A stretch of 64,000 nt of DNA from an uncultured Prevotellaceae bacterium (GCA_902786665.1 CADADN010000005.1:1-64000), one strand, 5' to 3'; shown: positions 35,059 through 43,733, counted from the first letter of the stretch. Notes: generated from the letters alone by a model not told the origin. A program made the numbers and translations.

Positions 35059-35092
35059 AGCTAAAGGGGAGTTAAAGGGACATTTGTTCACA
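35059..35092 (+). repeat. GGAGTTAAAG array, short copy upstream of the acyltransferase
   Basis: Two units and the GGGACATTTGTTCAC end motif, 15 bp before the acyltransferase start codon on the minus strand. It is the shortest copy in the pigment cluster. Confidence 0.72.
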
Positions 35093-35169
35093 TTGTGTCT
35101 TTTTTAGACATAGAAAACAATCCTTACCTCTTTAAAAACGAACTCCATTAGACCCTGTTTATTCCTTAT

Positions 35170-36396
35170 CTAAAAGTTGGGGTTCTTTATTATCAGCGCA
35201 GAATTGGTTCCTCCAAAGCCAAAGGAATTGCTAAGAACCACGTTTATTTCCTTCTCTACGGTTTCTGCTGTAAGATTGAGGAACCTTGAATGCTCGTCAG
35301 GATTAACGAAATTGATGTTTGGAGCGACAAATCCTTTCTGCATCATGATGATGGAATAAACGATTTCGCTTGCTCCCGCCATCCAACATTCGTGTCCCGT
35401 CATCGACTTCGTACTGCTGACCAACGCCCTCTTCCCTTTGAAAATGCGATTCAATGCCATGGCCTCATACATGTCTCCTTGCTGGGTGGAAGTGGCATGG
35501 GCATTGATATAATCAATGTCGTCGGCAGTGACGCCGGCATCTTTCATCGCCCTTGTCACAGCGATGAAACTACCCTCGTCGCTGGGTTGGCTGATGCCTC
35601 CACCATTGCTTGAGAAACCATATCCACACACTTCTGCAAGAATGTTCGCCCCACGCTTTACGGCATGGTCATAGTCTTCAAGGACGAGTGCCGCCGCCCC
35701 ACCGCTTGGCACCAATCCATCGCGGTCGCGGTCGAAGGGGCGTGAGGCCTTGGTAGGTTCATCCATATGGACAGAGAAAGCATTGAGCGCATCGAACGTG
35801 GACATGGCATATTTGTTCACCTCCTGGGCACCTCCGCAGAGGACGACATCCTGCAATCCCTGTTTGATGAGAAGGTAGGCCAAGCCTATGGAGTGAGAGC
35901 CGCTGGCGCATGCAGAACTGACAGAGAAGTTGACTCCCCGCAAATGAAAGATGGTGTTCATATTCATATTGACGGTGGAGTTCATACCTTGGAAAATCAA
36001 TCCGGAACCAATCAAGGCTGTATCATGTTTCTCATCCATGAGATATGCAGACTCAACCACCGCTTTTGCAGATGAATCATTGCCGAAGATGACCCCGACC
36101 TCGTTGGTGTTCAAATAATCATCATCAATTTTTGACATTTGGAAAGCATCCCTGCTGGCCATAAAGGCATACTCCGCCTCTTCAGACATCCCTGTCCGGG
36201 TACGTCTATCCAAGACCCCTTTCAACTGTGGGCGCTTTACAATACCTGTCAGTCCCGACCTAAATCCATAATCCAAACGGTCCTGGTCCAGTCCGATTCC
36301 CGACCTGCCCGTGTAAAGGGACTCTGTCACTTCCTCTATGCTCGTCCCGATGCACGACCATATCCCCATTCCCGTTATGACGACTCTTCTATTCAT
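35170..36396 (-). CDS. Beta-ketoacyl-ACP synthase (FabB/FabF type)
   Basis: A 408-residue condensing enzyme with a complete triad: Cys in SSACASGSHS, His in INAHATSTQQGD and His in KSMTGHECWM; the glycine-rich NSFGFGGTNSALI closes the fold. It is the third active ketosynthase in the operon and may start the chain or build the second acyl chain for the resorcinol part. Its start codon overlaps the stop of the FGE-like gene by 4 bp, so the two are translated together. Confidence 0.9.
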   Translation of the reverse strand: MNRRVVITGMGIWSCIGTSIEEVTESLYTGRSGIGLDQDRLDYGFRSGLTGIVKRPQLKGVLDRRTRTGMSEEAEYAFMASRDAFQMSKIDDDYLNTNEVGVIFGNDSSAKAVVESAYLMDEKHDTALIGSGLIFQGMNSTVNMNMNTIFHLRGVNFSVSSACASGSHSIGLAYLLIKQGLQDVVLCGGAQEVNKYAMSTFDALNAFSVHMDEPTKASRPFDRDRDGLVPSGGAAALVLEDYDHAVKRGANILAEVCGYGFSSNGGGISQPSDEGSFIAVTRAMKDAGVTADDIDYINAHATSTQQGDMYEAMALNRIFKGKRALVSSTKSMTGHECWMAGASEIVYSIIMMQKGFVAPNINFVNPDEHSRFLNLTAETVEKEINVVLSNSFGFGGTNSALIIKNPNF

Positions 36397-37277
36397 TTGT
36401 TAGCAATTTTATCGGCACTGATGGCTATTCTTATTAAATAATTATAGTCTGTACCATTATGATGAAAACTCCTCGACCATTTTCCTTTTCCTACATTATA
36501 AGAACGTTCAACGTGTTTCTTCCCCATAGCAGGCCCTTGTGGATTAGTTTGTTCAATATCACTATACTTTCCCCAAAAATCTGAACACCATTCATAATAC
36601 TTAGCAGTACCAAACAGGACATCTGCAAAATCCATTAGTGAACAGTATTCCCATTCTGCTTCAGTGCACAATCTAAATGGCAAATTAGTACTATTAGCTA
36701 TTGCCTTTACAATCTCATCTGCCTGCTTCCATTTATTTGCATGATATGTTGAATTAGGAGATTCTAAGTTTGGTTTCTTTTTAATCAAATTATTAACCTG
36801 TCCTCTTGTAATACAATCATTGCTTACATAAAAAGAGGACAAATGAACAAGATGCAAGGGCTCGCTATCCATAGACACACTATGCCTTCCATCAAAACCC
36901 ATTATAAACGACCCACCTCTTACCAATCTCAATTCCATTTCTTTTCCTCCAATCAAAATGGTTACTATTTCTGGATAATCATTAAGGTCAGTGATAATAT
37001 AATTACCATATTTCTTTTCAAGTTTTTTCTTATCAGTAGCACCTTCTTTTGAGTCAGAAGAAAGTAAAGCTCCAATAGTTTCTATACTTGACACATCATT
37101 CATTGACACTTTGGTTTCAACTCCAGAGACATCCATTTTTACATAATCTGTCGGAATCAACTCCTTCAAATCTCCTGTAATGGTCAAACCAGATTTTAAT
37201 GTAACCTTAACCTGTGAATTCTGACAAAAGCTTACAATACTATATAGCAAGAAAAGAAATGTAAAAAAATATTTCAT
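36393..37277 (-). CDS. Secreted FGE-like (SUMF1-fold) protein, copy B
   Basis: A 294-residue exported protein with a signal peptide (1-19, ending SFCQ). Residues about 22-70 form a small beta domain (VKVTLKSGLTITGDLKELIPTDYVKMDVSGVETKVSMNDV, split here over two strands), followed from about 120 by a formylglycine-generating-enzyme-like fold: RGGSFIMGFDGRH, FRLCTEAEWEY and YYEWCSDFWG. The C-terminal cysteine pair that true FGE enzymes need is absent, so a binding or structural role is more likely than sulfatase activation. It is a paralogue of the protein at 40772-41653. Base composition is clearly more AT-rich than the flanking ketosynthase gene. Confidence 0.78.
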   Translation of the reverse strand: MKYFFTFLFLLYSIVSFCQNSQVKVTLKSGLTITGDLKELIPTDYVKMDVSGVETKVSMNDVSSIETIGALLSSDSKEGATDKKKLEKKYGNYIITDLNDYPEIVTILIGGKEMELRLVRGGSFIMGFDGRHSVSMDSEPLHLVHLSSFYVSNDCITRGQVNNLIKKKPNLESPNSTYHANKWKQADEIVKAIANSTNLPFRLCTEAEWEYCSLMDFADVLFGTAKYYEWCSDFWGKYSDIEQTNPQGPAMGKKHVERSYNVGKGKWSRSFHHNGTDYNYLIRIAISADKIANK

Positions 37278-37315
37278 AGCAGTTCTATTTAAGTGTAAAA
37301 TCCTCTATGGACAAA

Positions 37316-38227
37316 TCATCCTTGCTTCTTGTATTCGCTAACGCCGTTAGACGATGACCAAAATTCATAAAAATTATACCATTGTGTAGGATACTTTTTA
37401 ATCATACGTTCCAATTCTCCCTTGTATTTTTCAGACAATTCCTCTATCTGCTCTTTTCTGGATGCAGATTTGTCGTAGGTTAACGGAGTGATATAAATCT
37501 TATAAGACTTCAATGACACCTTCATTACATTTACAGCCAGCACATCGAGACCGCGCATTGTTGCTATGCTAAAAGGTCCCAATGGAAAATCTGCAGTTGC
37601 CCCTAGAAAAACTTTTGATATGGTTTTCTTAGAACCAAAAATCCTATCTGCTGGCATACTGACAATTTCACCATTCTGAAGTGCATTATTGATTACAAAT
37701 AGGTGGCTCATATCATTTTTTATAGGAATCATACGAATATTGGAATCAGCAAACATTTTGTTCCTATTATTCATCACAGATTCCTTCTCGCCATAAAAAA
37801 CTAGTGCATTAAAAGGCTTGTTTTCTGCAACAAGAGTATAACCTGCGATTTCATAGTTGCCAATATGAGAACTCATTATGACAAATCCTTTATCAGCATC
37901 ATTAAGTTTCGTATAATACTCATACCCTTCAAGCTCAACTTTGAACTTTTTACCTGAGTACATAGCAAATTTGTCAATTACGACCTGACTGAACAAACAA
38001 TGATTTACATATGTTAGCCAAAAAGCTTTTAGCGACGATAGACCATGGCGATTCCTAAAATACCGATAAGCGATGCCATAACTTGGATTCAAAATCAAAC
38101 AAACTGGTACGATAAACACCGATGCAAAGGCATACCATATCCTCACGTCTGTATGTTTTAGAATACGAATGAGCCATTTATGCATCCATCCGTTTCCATA
38201 AGTCGTACCAACCCATTCTTTATCCAT
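37316..38227 (-). CDS. LpxL/HtrB-like acyltransferase, copy 2 (AT-rich)
   Basis: A 303-residue paralogue of the acyltransferase at 34163-35044, sharing the start pattern GTTYGN(E/G)WMH, the segment NHCLF(G/S)Q(T/V)VIDKFAMY(A/S)GKKF-like and RGPFSIA-like blocks. The catalytic block here is SSHIGNYE (HX4E). Its gene uses many AT-rich codons, unlike copy 1. It lies 10 bp after a decayed ACP reading frame and 38 bp before the FGE-like gene. It may act on a different acceptor or chain; the extra C-terminal tail (SSSNGVSEYKKQG) is not shared. Confidence 0.84.
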   Translation of the reverse strand: MDKEWVGTTYGNGWMHKWLIRILKHTDVRIWYAFASVFIVPVCLILNPSYGIAYRYFRNRHGLSSLKAFWLTYVNHCLFSQVVIDKFAMYSGKKFKVELEGYEYYTKLNDADKGFVIMSSHIGNYEIAGYTLVAENKPFNALVFYGEKESVMNNRNKMFADSNIRMIPIKNDMSHLFVINNALQNGEIVSMPADRIFGSKKTISKVFLGATADFPLGPFSIATMRGLDVLAVNVMKVSLKSYKIYITPLTYDKSASRKEQIEELSEKYKGELERMIKKYPTQWYNFYEFWSSSNGVSEYKKQG

Positions 38228-38236
38228 CCAACTATT

Positions 38237-38404
38237 TTATTTCACTTTCAATGGAATCAATCTTTCGATGTGTGACACAAAGTCAAAAATGTTGATGCCA
38301 ATATCATTCTTCAACTTTGCATTATCAAAAATCTTTTCCTCCTCAAATTCTAGGTCTTCAACAAGAAAACACCTAATTATATTTTCAATTTCTAGTCTTG
38401 CCAA
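38237..38404 (-). pseudogene. Decayed acyl carrier protein gene
   Basis: A 55-codon frame that matches the N-terminal half of the ACP at 32484-32726: LEIENIIRCFLVEDLEFEEE against the functional EIEEKVKAFFLDDLEIEEE, then KLKNDIGINIFDFV against RLKEDIGIDSLDYVD. The start ATG is TTG, the phosphopantetheine Ser is Ile, and the frame stops early after PLKVK. It therefore cannot carry an acyl chain. It lies between methyltransferase copy 2 and acyltransferase copy 2 and shows that this block arose by duplication of cluster genes. Confidence 0.75.
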
Positions 38405-38427
38405 ATAGAACGTAAAAAATACACCAT

Positions 38428-39528
38428 TTAAATTTTACATACAATGATTGAGTGCCCTTGACCTAAATTGTCATAGATATGTTCTATTTCCAATCCAGCT
38501 TGATTAATACAGAATTCCAAATCTTCAGTATTATACATTTTAGAATTGCCGTTCGCAAGGGCAGTAAAATAAAGACTTGTCATCGTTAGGCAAAAAGCAG
38601 CGGGTTCGAAACGTTGCCTATCCCATAATGTCTCCATAATAAATACACGAGTTTTTTTAGACATAAGTGTTCGTACCCGTTCAAGAATAGAGACAATCTC
38701 TTTCATACTGAAACAATCAAGAAACTGACTCATCCATATGCCATCCAATCCTTTTTCGGGCTGCGGCCATACTGATTGCTCATCAAGGATGTTTATTCCA
38801 TAGCCACTGATTCTATCACGACCTTTATGTTTTTTGATATTCTGTCGCATCATTTCCACTTGTTGGGGAAGATCCAAAATAGTAACTCTTACATCCTTGT
38901 CGTAATCAACACATTGCAATGCCCATTTTCCGGTATTGCCTCCAATGTCATAAAGATACCTCACGTGATGTTCATCAAAGATGATTCTCAATGCTTCATA
39001 GAAAGAAGAGTCACTATAAAAATGATCAAAGTCAAACCAACTTTTTTGGACTTGTTTTGGCAAGCTGGATAATCCTTCATAAATAGTTGGCCAAGAGCCA
39101 AAATGTTTTAATCCCCATGGTTTACCATTGAGAAATGATTCTTCAAGATGGAACCATCCTTCATAATTTACATTATGGTTGAAATCAATATTCACACGTG
39201 TTGCAGGATCATTAAGTAAGAACCAACCTGTTTTTGATAATGAAAACCGATCAGTTTCAAGGTTTACAAGAATTAGCCCTATACAAAGAGATGCTTCAAG
39301 TAAACATTTGACAGTATAATCCGACAATTCTGTTTTTTTGACAATTTCGTCTTTTGTTAGTCCATCATTAGAATCCCGGATTAAGTCAAGTATGCCAAAC
39401 TTTATCATTAAACGGGAAGCTTGAAATATAGCAGGCCCCCATGCAATAAACTCAGCCAGCCTTTGAGCATCTCGGGCTGACAGAGATTCTTTTGTATATT
39501 TATCTGCTAATGATGGTGATAATTTCAT
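38428..39528 (-). CDS. SAM-dependent O-methyltransferase, copy 2 (AT-rich)
   Basis: A 366-residue paralogue of the methyltransferase at 33012-34118, alike along its full length (RLAEFIAWGPAIFQASRLM, LYDIGGNTGKWALQCVDYD, MSQFLDCFSMKEIVSILE, METLWDRQRFEPAAFCLT). By eye about two thirds of residues agree. SAM motif I is intact, so it should be active. The gene is distinctly AT-rich compared with copy 1. It starts 1 bp after the upstream gene, so the genes are tightly packed. Whether the two copies methylate different positions is unknown. Confidence 0.86.
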   Translation of the reverse strand: MKLSPSLADKYTKESLSARDAQRLAEFIAWGPAIFQASRLMIKFGILDLIRDSNDGLTKDEIVKKTELSDYTVKCLLEASLCIGLILVNLETDRFSLSKTGWFLLNDPATRVNIDFNHNVNYEGWFHLEESFLNGKPWGLKHFGSWPTIYEGLSSLPKQVQKSWFDFDHFYSDSSFYEALRIIFDEHHVRYLYDIGGNTGKWALQCVDYDKDVRVTILDLPQQVEMMRQNIKKHKGRDRISGYGINILDEQSVWPQPEKGLDGIWMSQFLDCFSMKEIVSILERVRTLMSKKTRVFIMETLWDRQRFEPAAFCLTMTSLYFTALANGNSKMYNTEDLEFCINQAGLEIEHIYDNLGQGHSIIVCKI

Positions 39529-39529
39529 C

Positions 39530-40042
39530 CTAATTTGTCTTTACTATTTTAGAACCTAAATCTTCCATAGATTCCTTAAAACTATCAAAGACTAAGAAAT
39601 CACGACCGCCTTTAAATTCCTTCACATCATACTTGCAGATGACTTCTCCTGTTTTTCTATCAGTAACAGTGATTTCAGCCCATATCTTATGCTTATTTCC
39701 TGGAATAGTACTCATAACACTGTAAAACTTATCAAAATTCGAAAAGTTCACTGTCATTAAATAATCGGACTCCCCCTTTACTATCTTTACTTTCTTGCTC
39801 GACTTATTAAAACCTTCAATAAAACAGACTTCACCATTTTCAACGTAGGATTGATATTCATCTTTCCATTGTTCTTTAACAGGAATCCTATTGTCCCATT
39901 TTGCGTTATCCCAGTTGAAAACCACACTTATAGTACCTTCCTTTTTCATAAAGGAGGCTTTGCCCTGGGTTATTTTAATTCCACCTGCAAAGGCAATCAA
40001 TGTAAACATTGCTATACAAAAAGTCAAATATAATCTTTTCAT
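39530..40042 (-). CDS. Hypothetical exported protein, paralogue pair member 2
   Basis: A 170-residue protein with a signal peptide (1-19, ending IAFAG). The rest is beta-rich: GTISVVFNWDNAKWDNRIPVKEQW, FIEGFNKSSKKVKIV, YLMTVNFSNFD, WAEITVTDRKTGEVICKYDVKEFKGG. No named family was recognised. It resembles the neighbouring protein at 40097-40630 in order of elements (opening strand pair, KEQWKDE/EKDWKKD helix, FN/VNNK turn, a final GG and a terminal helix), so the two probably arose by duplication. It is AT-rich and lies in the block with the FGE-like proteins; it may form part of a periplasmic assembly with them. Confidence 0.6.
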   Translation of the reverse strand: MKRLYLTFCIAMFTLIAFAGGIKITQGKASFMKKEGTISVVFNWDNAKWDNRIPVKEQWKDEYQSYVENGEVCFIEGFNKSSKKVKIVKGESDYLMTVNFSNFDKFYSVMSTIPGNKHKIWAEITVTDRKTGEVICKYDVKEFKGGRDFLVFDSFKESMEDLGSKIVKTN

Positions 40043-40096
40043 TTCAATAAAAAAAATTTTAAGCTATATAACAAATAGTTTATGTGTAAAACAAAA

Positions 40097-40630
40097 TTAT
40101 TGAGCAAGATACTCTGATTTTATAATGTTGCCTAATGAGCGTCCTGTCAAATATGCCCATGTCTTAATCCTGGCAAGTTTTGAACCTGGAAGGATGGGAG
40201 GTTCGGAACCACCATTTACATTATTCACACTAAAGATAACAGTGCCATTCTTATCCACTATGACCACATCACAATAGACATTGCCCATATCAGAGATGGT
40301 CTTGACTGTCACTTTCATCGTATACTCAGAATCCGGGTATGAACCTACTCTGAGCATATCACTAAGCTTGTTGTTGACACCTTTTTGAAATCTACCAACA
40401 ATCGTAGGTTGGTCCTTTTTCCAATCTTTCTCATAATTGGAGAATTCTGTCTCATTCATACCCATAATAGTAGCCTTCGAAAAGTCTATCACTAAGTTGA
40501 TTTTGGAACCAGGCTTTACAGCAGACATCTTATTTACAGTAACAACCTGTGCATCAACAATCATGAATATGGAGCACAGCAATGCAAGCAATATATACCT
40601 GCGATTGTAACGACATTCACTTTTTTTCAT
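40097..40630 (-). CDS. Hypothetical exported protein, paralogue pair member 1
   Basis: A 177-residue protein; the start is set at MKKSECRYNRRY because a signal peptide follows directly (YILLALLCSIFMIVDAQ), whereas the longer reading adds a non-signal N-terminus. The mature part is beta-rich (GSKINLVIDFSKATIMGM, YTMKVTVKTISDMGNVYCDVVIVDKNGTVIFSV) and ends in a helix (ARIKTWAYLTGRSLGNIIKSEY). It is distantly like the next gene product. No known domain recognised. Located between an FGE-like gene and its own paralogue in an AT-rich stretch. Confidence 0.6.
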   Translation of the reverse strand: MKKSECRYNRRYILLALLCSIFMIVDAQVVTVNKMSAVKPGSKINLVIDFSKATIMGMNETEFSNYEKDWKKDQPTIVGRFQKGVNNKLSDMLRVGSYPDSEYTMKVTVKTISDMGNVYCDVVIVDKNGTVIFSVNNVNGGSEPPILPGSKLARIKTWAYLTGRSLGNIIKSEYLAQ

Positions 40631-40771
40631 ACTATTCAATTTTTCAAATGTTTGACAAATATTTAAATTTGATATCACACAGCATTCTTAGTCTATATGA
40701 TAAAATCATTCTTAATTCTTCAATTATTGAAGAGAGTCCACATTTCCATCACTGTTACTATTATTTTAGAT

Positions 40772-41653
40772 TCATTTGTTTGTTATTTCATCTGCACTGA
40801 TGGCTATTCTTATACCATAATGAGAGTAGTGGGGTTTATCAAACTTCCTCTGCCATCTATTCCTACCAATATTGAAAGAACGGAAGACATGTTTCTTTCC
40901 TGTAGCCGGCCCTTGAGGGTTTGTTTGTTCAACCAAATTATACTCCCCATAAAAATCCGAGCACCATTCGTAATATTCCTCAGACCCATATAGTTTTTCT
41001 GAGAAATCCATTAATGAATAATATTCCCATTCAGCTTCAGTACATAATCTATACTTTTTGTTGCTTTGAGCTACAATTGCTTTTATGACTTCATTAGCTT
41101 GATCCCATTTGTCAGCAAAAAAAGGAATATTGGGTTTCTTAATTTTAAGATCCTTATTCAACAAGGCATTCACTTGTTCTCTTGTTATATGGTCTAAACT
41201 AATATAAAAAGAAGACAAATTGACTTGATGTAATGGTTCACTTTCCATAGCTAAACTATGTCTTCCATCATAACCCATAATAAAGGAACCTCCTCTTACC
41301 AATTTCATCTCCATTTCTCTTCCTCCTATCTGAACTTTGATAGTATCAGGATAGTCCTTTTTATCAGTAATGATATAATTCCCTGAAACCATATCAAGTT
41401 TCTTAGTATCTGAAGCATCTTCTTTGGGGCTAGATGCAGGTAAAACTTCAATAGTTTCTATACTTGCTACATCACTCATTGGCACCTTAGTTTCAACTCC
41501 AGAAACATCCATTTTTACATAATCCGTCGGAACCAACTCCTTCAAGCCACCTGTAATGGTCAAACCTGATTTTAATGTGACCTTAACCTGTGAATTCTGA
41601 CAGAACCCAGCTAAAGCAAACAACAAAAGAAAGAATGTCAACAGATATTTCAT
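40772..41653 (-). CDS. Secreted FGE-like (SUMF1-fold) protein, copy A
   Basis: A 293-residue paralogue of the protein at 36393-37277, with a signal peptide (1-19), the small beta domain (VKVTLKSGLTITGGLKEL, YVKMDVSGVETKVPMSDVA) and an FGE-like fold (RGGSFIMGYDGRH, RLCTEAEWEY, YYEWCSDFYG). It too lacks the catalytic cysteine pair near the C-terminus. The first 55 residues are almost identical between the copies, while the rest is more diverged. A 217-bp AT-rich gap without a gene separates it from the ketoreductase gene upstream. Confidence 0.78.
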   Translation of the reverse strand: MKYLLTFFLLLFALAGFCQNSQVKVTLKSGLTITGGLKELVPTDYVKMDVSGVETKVPMSDVASIETIEVLPASSPKEDASDTKKLDMVSGNYIITDKKDYPDTIKVQIGGREMEMKLVRGGSFIMGYDGRHSLAMESEPLHQVNLSSFYISLDHITREQVNALLNKDLKIKKPNIPFFADKWDQANEVIKAIVAQSNKKYRLCTEAEWEYYSLMDFSEKLYGSEEYYEWCSDFYGEYNLVEQTNPQGPATGKKHVFRSFNIGRNRWQRKFDKPHYSHYGIRIAISADEITNK

Positions 41654-41870
41654 GGCTTTATATGTAATTTGAATTTTTAATGGTAATTATGCATCCAACA
41701 GTAAAACAATACACAAGCTCGACTTTATTGCTTGGCTCGTTCAAGAAAAAAATCATTAGTTACTACACGATATAAAAACAGCAAAAAAATCACAAACAAT
41801 TATATGCCTATTATATGATAATTATATATTAAATAACCATTTACGCTGTTTTGTTGGGCATTAATGTAGG

Positions 41871-42602
41871 TTATGTGTATAAGCCTCCGTTGATGTTGAT
41901 GACCTCGCCGGTGATATAAGCGGCTTCGTCGGAAAGTAGGAATTTGACCAATGCAGCCACTTCCTCTGGTTTTCCGAATCTCTTCATCGGAACCAGTTGT
42001 CTTAATTCGTCTTGAGGCAACTCTTTCGTCATATCGGTGTCAATGAACCCCGGTGCAACGGCATTGACGGTGACGTTTCTTGAAGCCACCTCCAGCGCAA
42101 GAGCCTTTGTGGCACCGATGAGAGCAGCCTTTGCAGCGCTGTAGTTGACTTGCCCCTGCATGCCTTTCAATCCCGACAAGGACGACATGTTGACAATTCG
42201 TCCACCATGCTTGCGTTGCATCATCTTGGGCAAGAGTTTGCGTGTCACGTAAAAAAAGCCGTTCAATGAAGTGTTGATGACAGCATGCCAATCCTGGTCG
42301 GGCATCATGAACATGACATTGTCTTGCCTAATGCCGGCATTATTCACCAAGAAAGCAATGTAATCATAGGGATGTTCTTCTTGCCATCCATCGAGTGACG
42401 CTTCCACTTCGGCAGCATTTCCCACATCAAACCGCATGAGTTCCGCACATCCACCGAGGCTTTCTATTTCGGATTTCACTTGAATTGCCGCAGCCTCATT
42501 GGAACGGTAATTGATGATTACGGGAATCCCCATCTTTGCTATTTCCACGCAAATGGCTTTTCCCAACCCCCTGGAACCTCCAGTAACAAGAGCGAATTTC
42601 AT
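41871..42602 (-). CDS. fabG: 3-oxoacyl-ACP reductase (FabG-like SDR)
   Basis: A 243-residue short-chain dehydrogenase. The start is set at MKFALVTGGSRG, which lies 13 bp after the NusG-like gene stop; a longer reading overlaps that gene. The cofactor motif TGGSRGLG (residues 7-14), NNAG (87-90) and the catalytic Ser141, Tyr154 and Lys158 (NMSSLSG, NYSAAK) are all present, plus the C-terminal TGEVININGG. It reduces the 3-ketoacyl-ACP made by the ketosynthases of the cluster. Composition is again GC-richer than the block below it. Confidence 0.92.
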   Translation of the reverse strand: MKFALVTGGSRGLGKAICVEIAKMGIPVIINYRSNEAAAIQVKSEIESLGGCAELMRFDVGNAAEVEASLDGWQEEHPYDYIAFLVNNAGIRQDNVMFMMPDQDWHAVINTSLNGFFYVTRKLLPKMMQRKHGGRIVNMSSLSGLKGMQGQVNYSAAKAALIGATKALALEVASRNVTVNAVAPGFIDTDMTKELPQDELRQLVPMKRFGKPEEVAALVKFLLSDEAAYITGEVININGGLYT

Positions 42603-42615
42603 AATCCGATGATTG

Positions 42616-43500
42616 TTAAGTATTTGTAGAACTTGTTTCAATTTTTTCGATGAAAGCTGTTGGGATGTATGCCGTGGCCACCAGTCCGATATTAGAGAGG
42701 CTCAAGATCACTCTCTGCTGTCCGGCAACCCTTGCCACCCTTCCTTCCACACCTCGAAACAATCCGTCTGTCACCTTCACCACATCTCCACTCTTGTAAT
42801 GACATTGAGACTCGTTAACAAACATCAAGTGCTCATTATGGTGGTATGTGGCAAGAATAAACCTCATCATTTCAGCATCAGAAATCGTGAGAGGAGGATT
42901 CTTCCTACTTTCATCAAACTCAAAATGGTTGTAATAGTAGCTGAGGAATGAAAGAGCAGGTGTGTTGTTGACATACTCATTGGCTTTCTCCTCGGATGTA
43001 TAAGCAAAAACGAGGTTGGGAATGAGAGGTACCAACACTTTTTTCCTTTTTCCATGATATAGTTTTTGCACATAGCGCCTGGCGACGTAAGCATAAGTGC
43101 CATCATTGATCATCACTTCGGAAGCCCTATCCACTCTTCCATAAGAAGCCCTGAAAACAAACCATTTCTTACCTTCTTCTTGGGCATACCCTACCGACAC
43201 CCCAGTTTTTGAGCTTTTCGCTTCGGGGAGGACATCAGGGGTAAGCCTGGTGCTTGGAGGCATTTCGTCGCCTCCACGAATGTCCACATTAGACAATGTG
43301 TTCATATCGGACAAGTTCATGCATTTGAATGATTCAATGCAAGTACGAAAGGCGTATTGGCTGTTGTCCATTCCACGTGCCAGAACCATTGAATTGCACA
43401 TCGCTGTTGAACAGACAAGATTAGTGTCCACGCCGATATGTAAGCTACATCGCTCCAAAAATCGCCAAGGCGACATTGGATAACGAGTAGGGATTAGCAT
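42616..43500 (-). CDS. NusG-family antiterminator (UpxY/LoaP-like) heading the pigment operon
   Basis: A 294-codon frame encoding a NusG paralogue. The NGN domain is at about 110-210 (KKWFVFRASYGRVDRASEVM, RKKVLVPLIPNLVFAYTSEEKANEYV) and the KOW domain at about 235-290 (YKSGDVVKVTDGLFRGVEGRVARVAGQQRVI). Specialised NusG proteins of this kind (UpxY in Bacteroides capsule loci, LoaP in Firmicutes) ride RNA polymerase through one long operon. Here it is the first gene of a 33-kb operon. The first 40-60 codons are not NusG-like; Met44 (43371) or Met61 (43320) may be the true start. Upstream lies a long leader and one good promoter. Confidence 0.82.
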   Translation of the reverse strand: MLIPTRYPMSPWRFLERCSLHIGVDTNLVCSTAMCNSMVLARGMDNSQYAFRTCIESFKCMNLSDMNTLSNVDIRGGDEMPPSTRLTPDVLPEAKSSKTGVSVGYAQEEGKKWFVFRASYGRVDRASEVMINDGTYAYVARRYVQKLYHGKRKKVLVPLIPNLVFAYTSEEKANEYVNNTPALSFLSYYYNHFEFDESRKNPPLTISDAEMMRFILATYHHNEHLMFVNESQCHYKSGDVVKVTDGLFRGVEGRVARVAGQQRVILSLSNIGLVATAYIPTAFIEKIETSSTNT

Positions 43501-43733
43501 ACCTCACGGACAACTACCATAGCTCAGTTCAAGACAGCAATCGTTGGATTTTCAAGATTTGGCACGTCTTAAACAAAACGCTTGTCAACGCCTTTCTTAT
43601 GTCCTTTTCTGCTACCGCTCCATACTTAACAAGAGGATGTCTTAACCGACAAAACACTAATTTTATATGAACTGCCTTGTCTCAAATCAATGCTTACAGC
43701 AGAAATTTTCAACAAAATATGCAGAAAACGGTG

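Noticed and set aside
36393..41653. Sulfatase-activating formylglycine-generating enzymes
   Set aside because: The fold is similar, but the C-terminal cysteine pair needed for catalysis is missing and no sulfatase gene is nearby.
42616..43500. Capsule or O-antigen locus suggested by the UpxY-like gene
   Set aside because: The downstream genes are ketosynthases, ACPs, dehydratases and DarA/DarB, not capsule polymerases, flippases or nucleotide-sugar enzymes.
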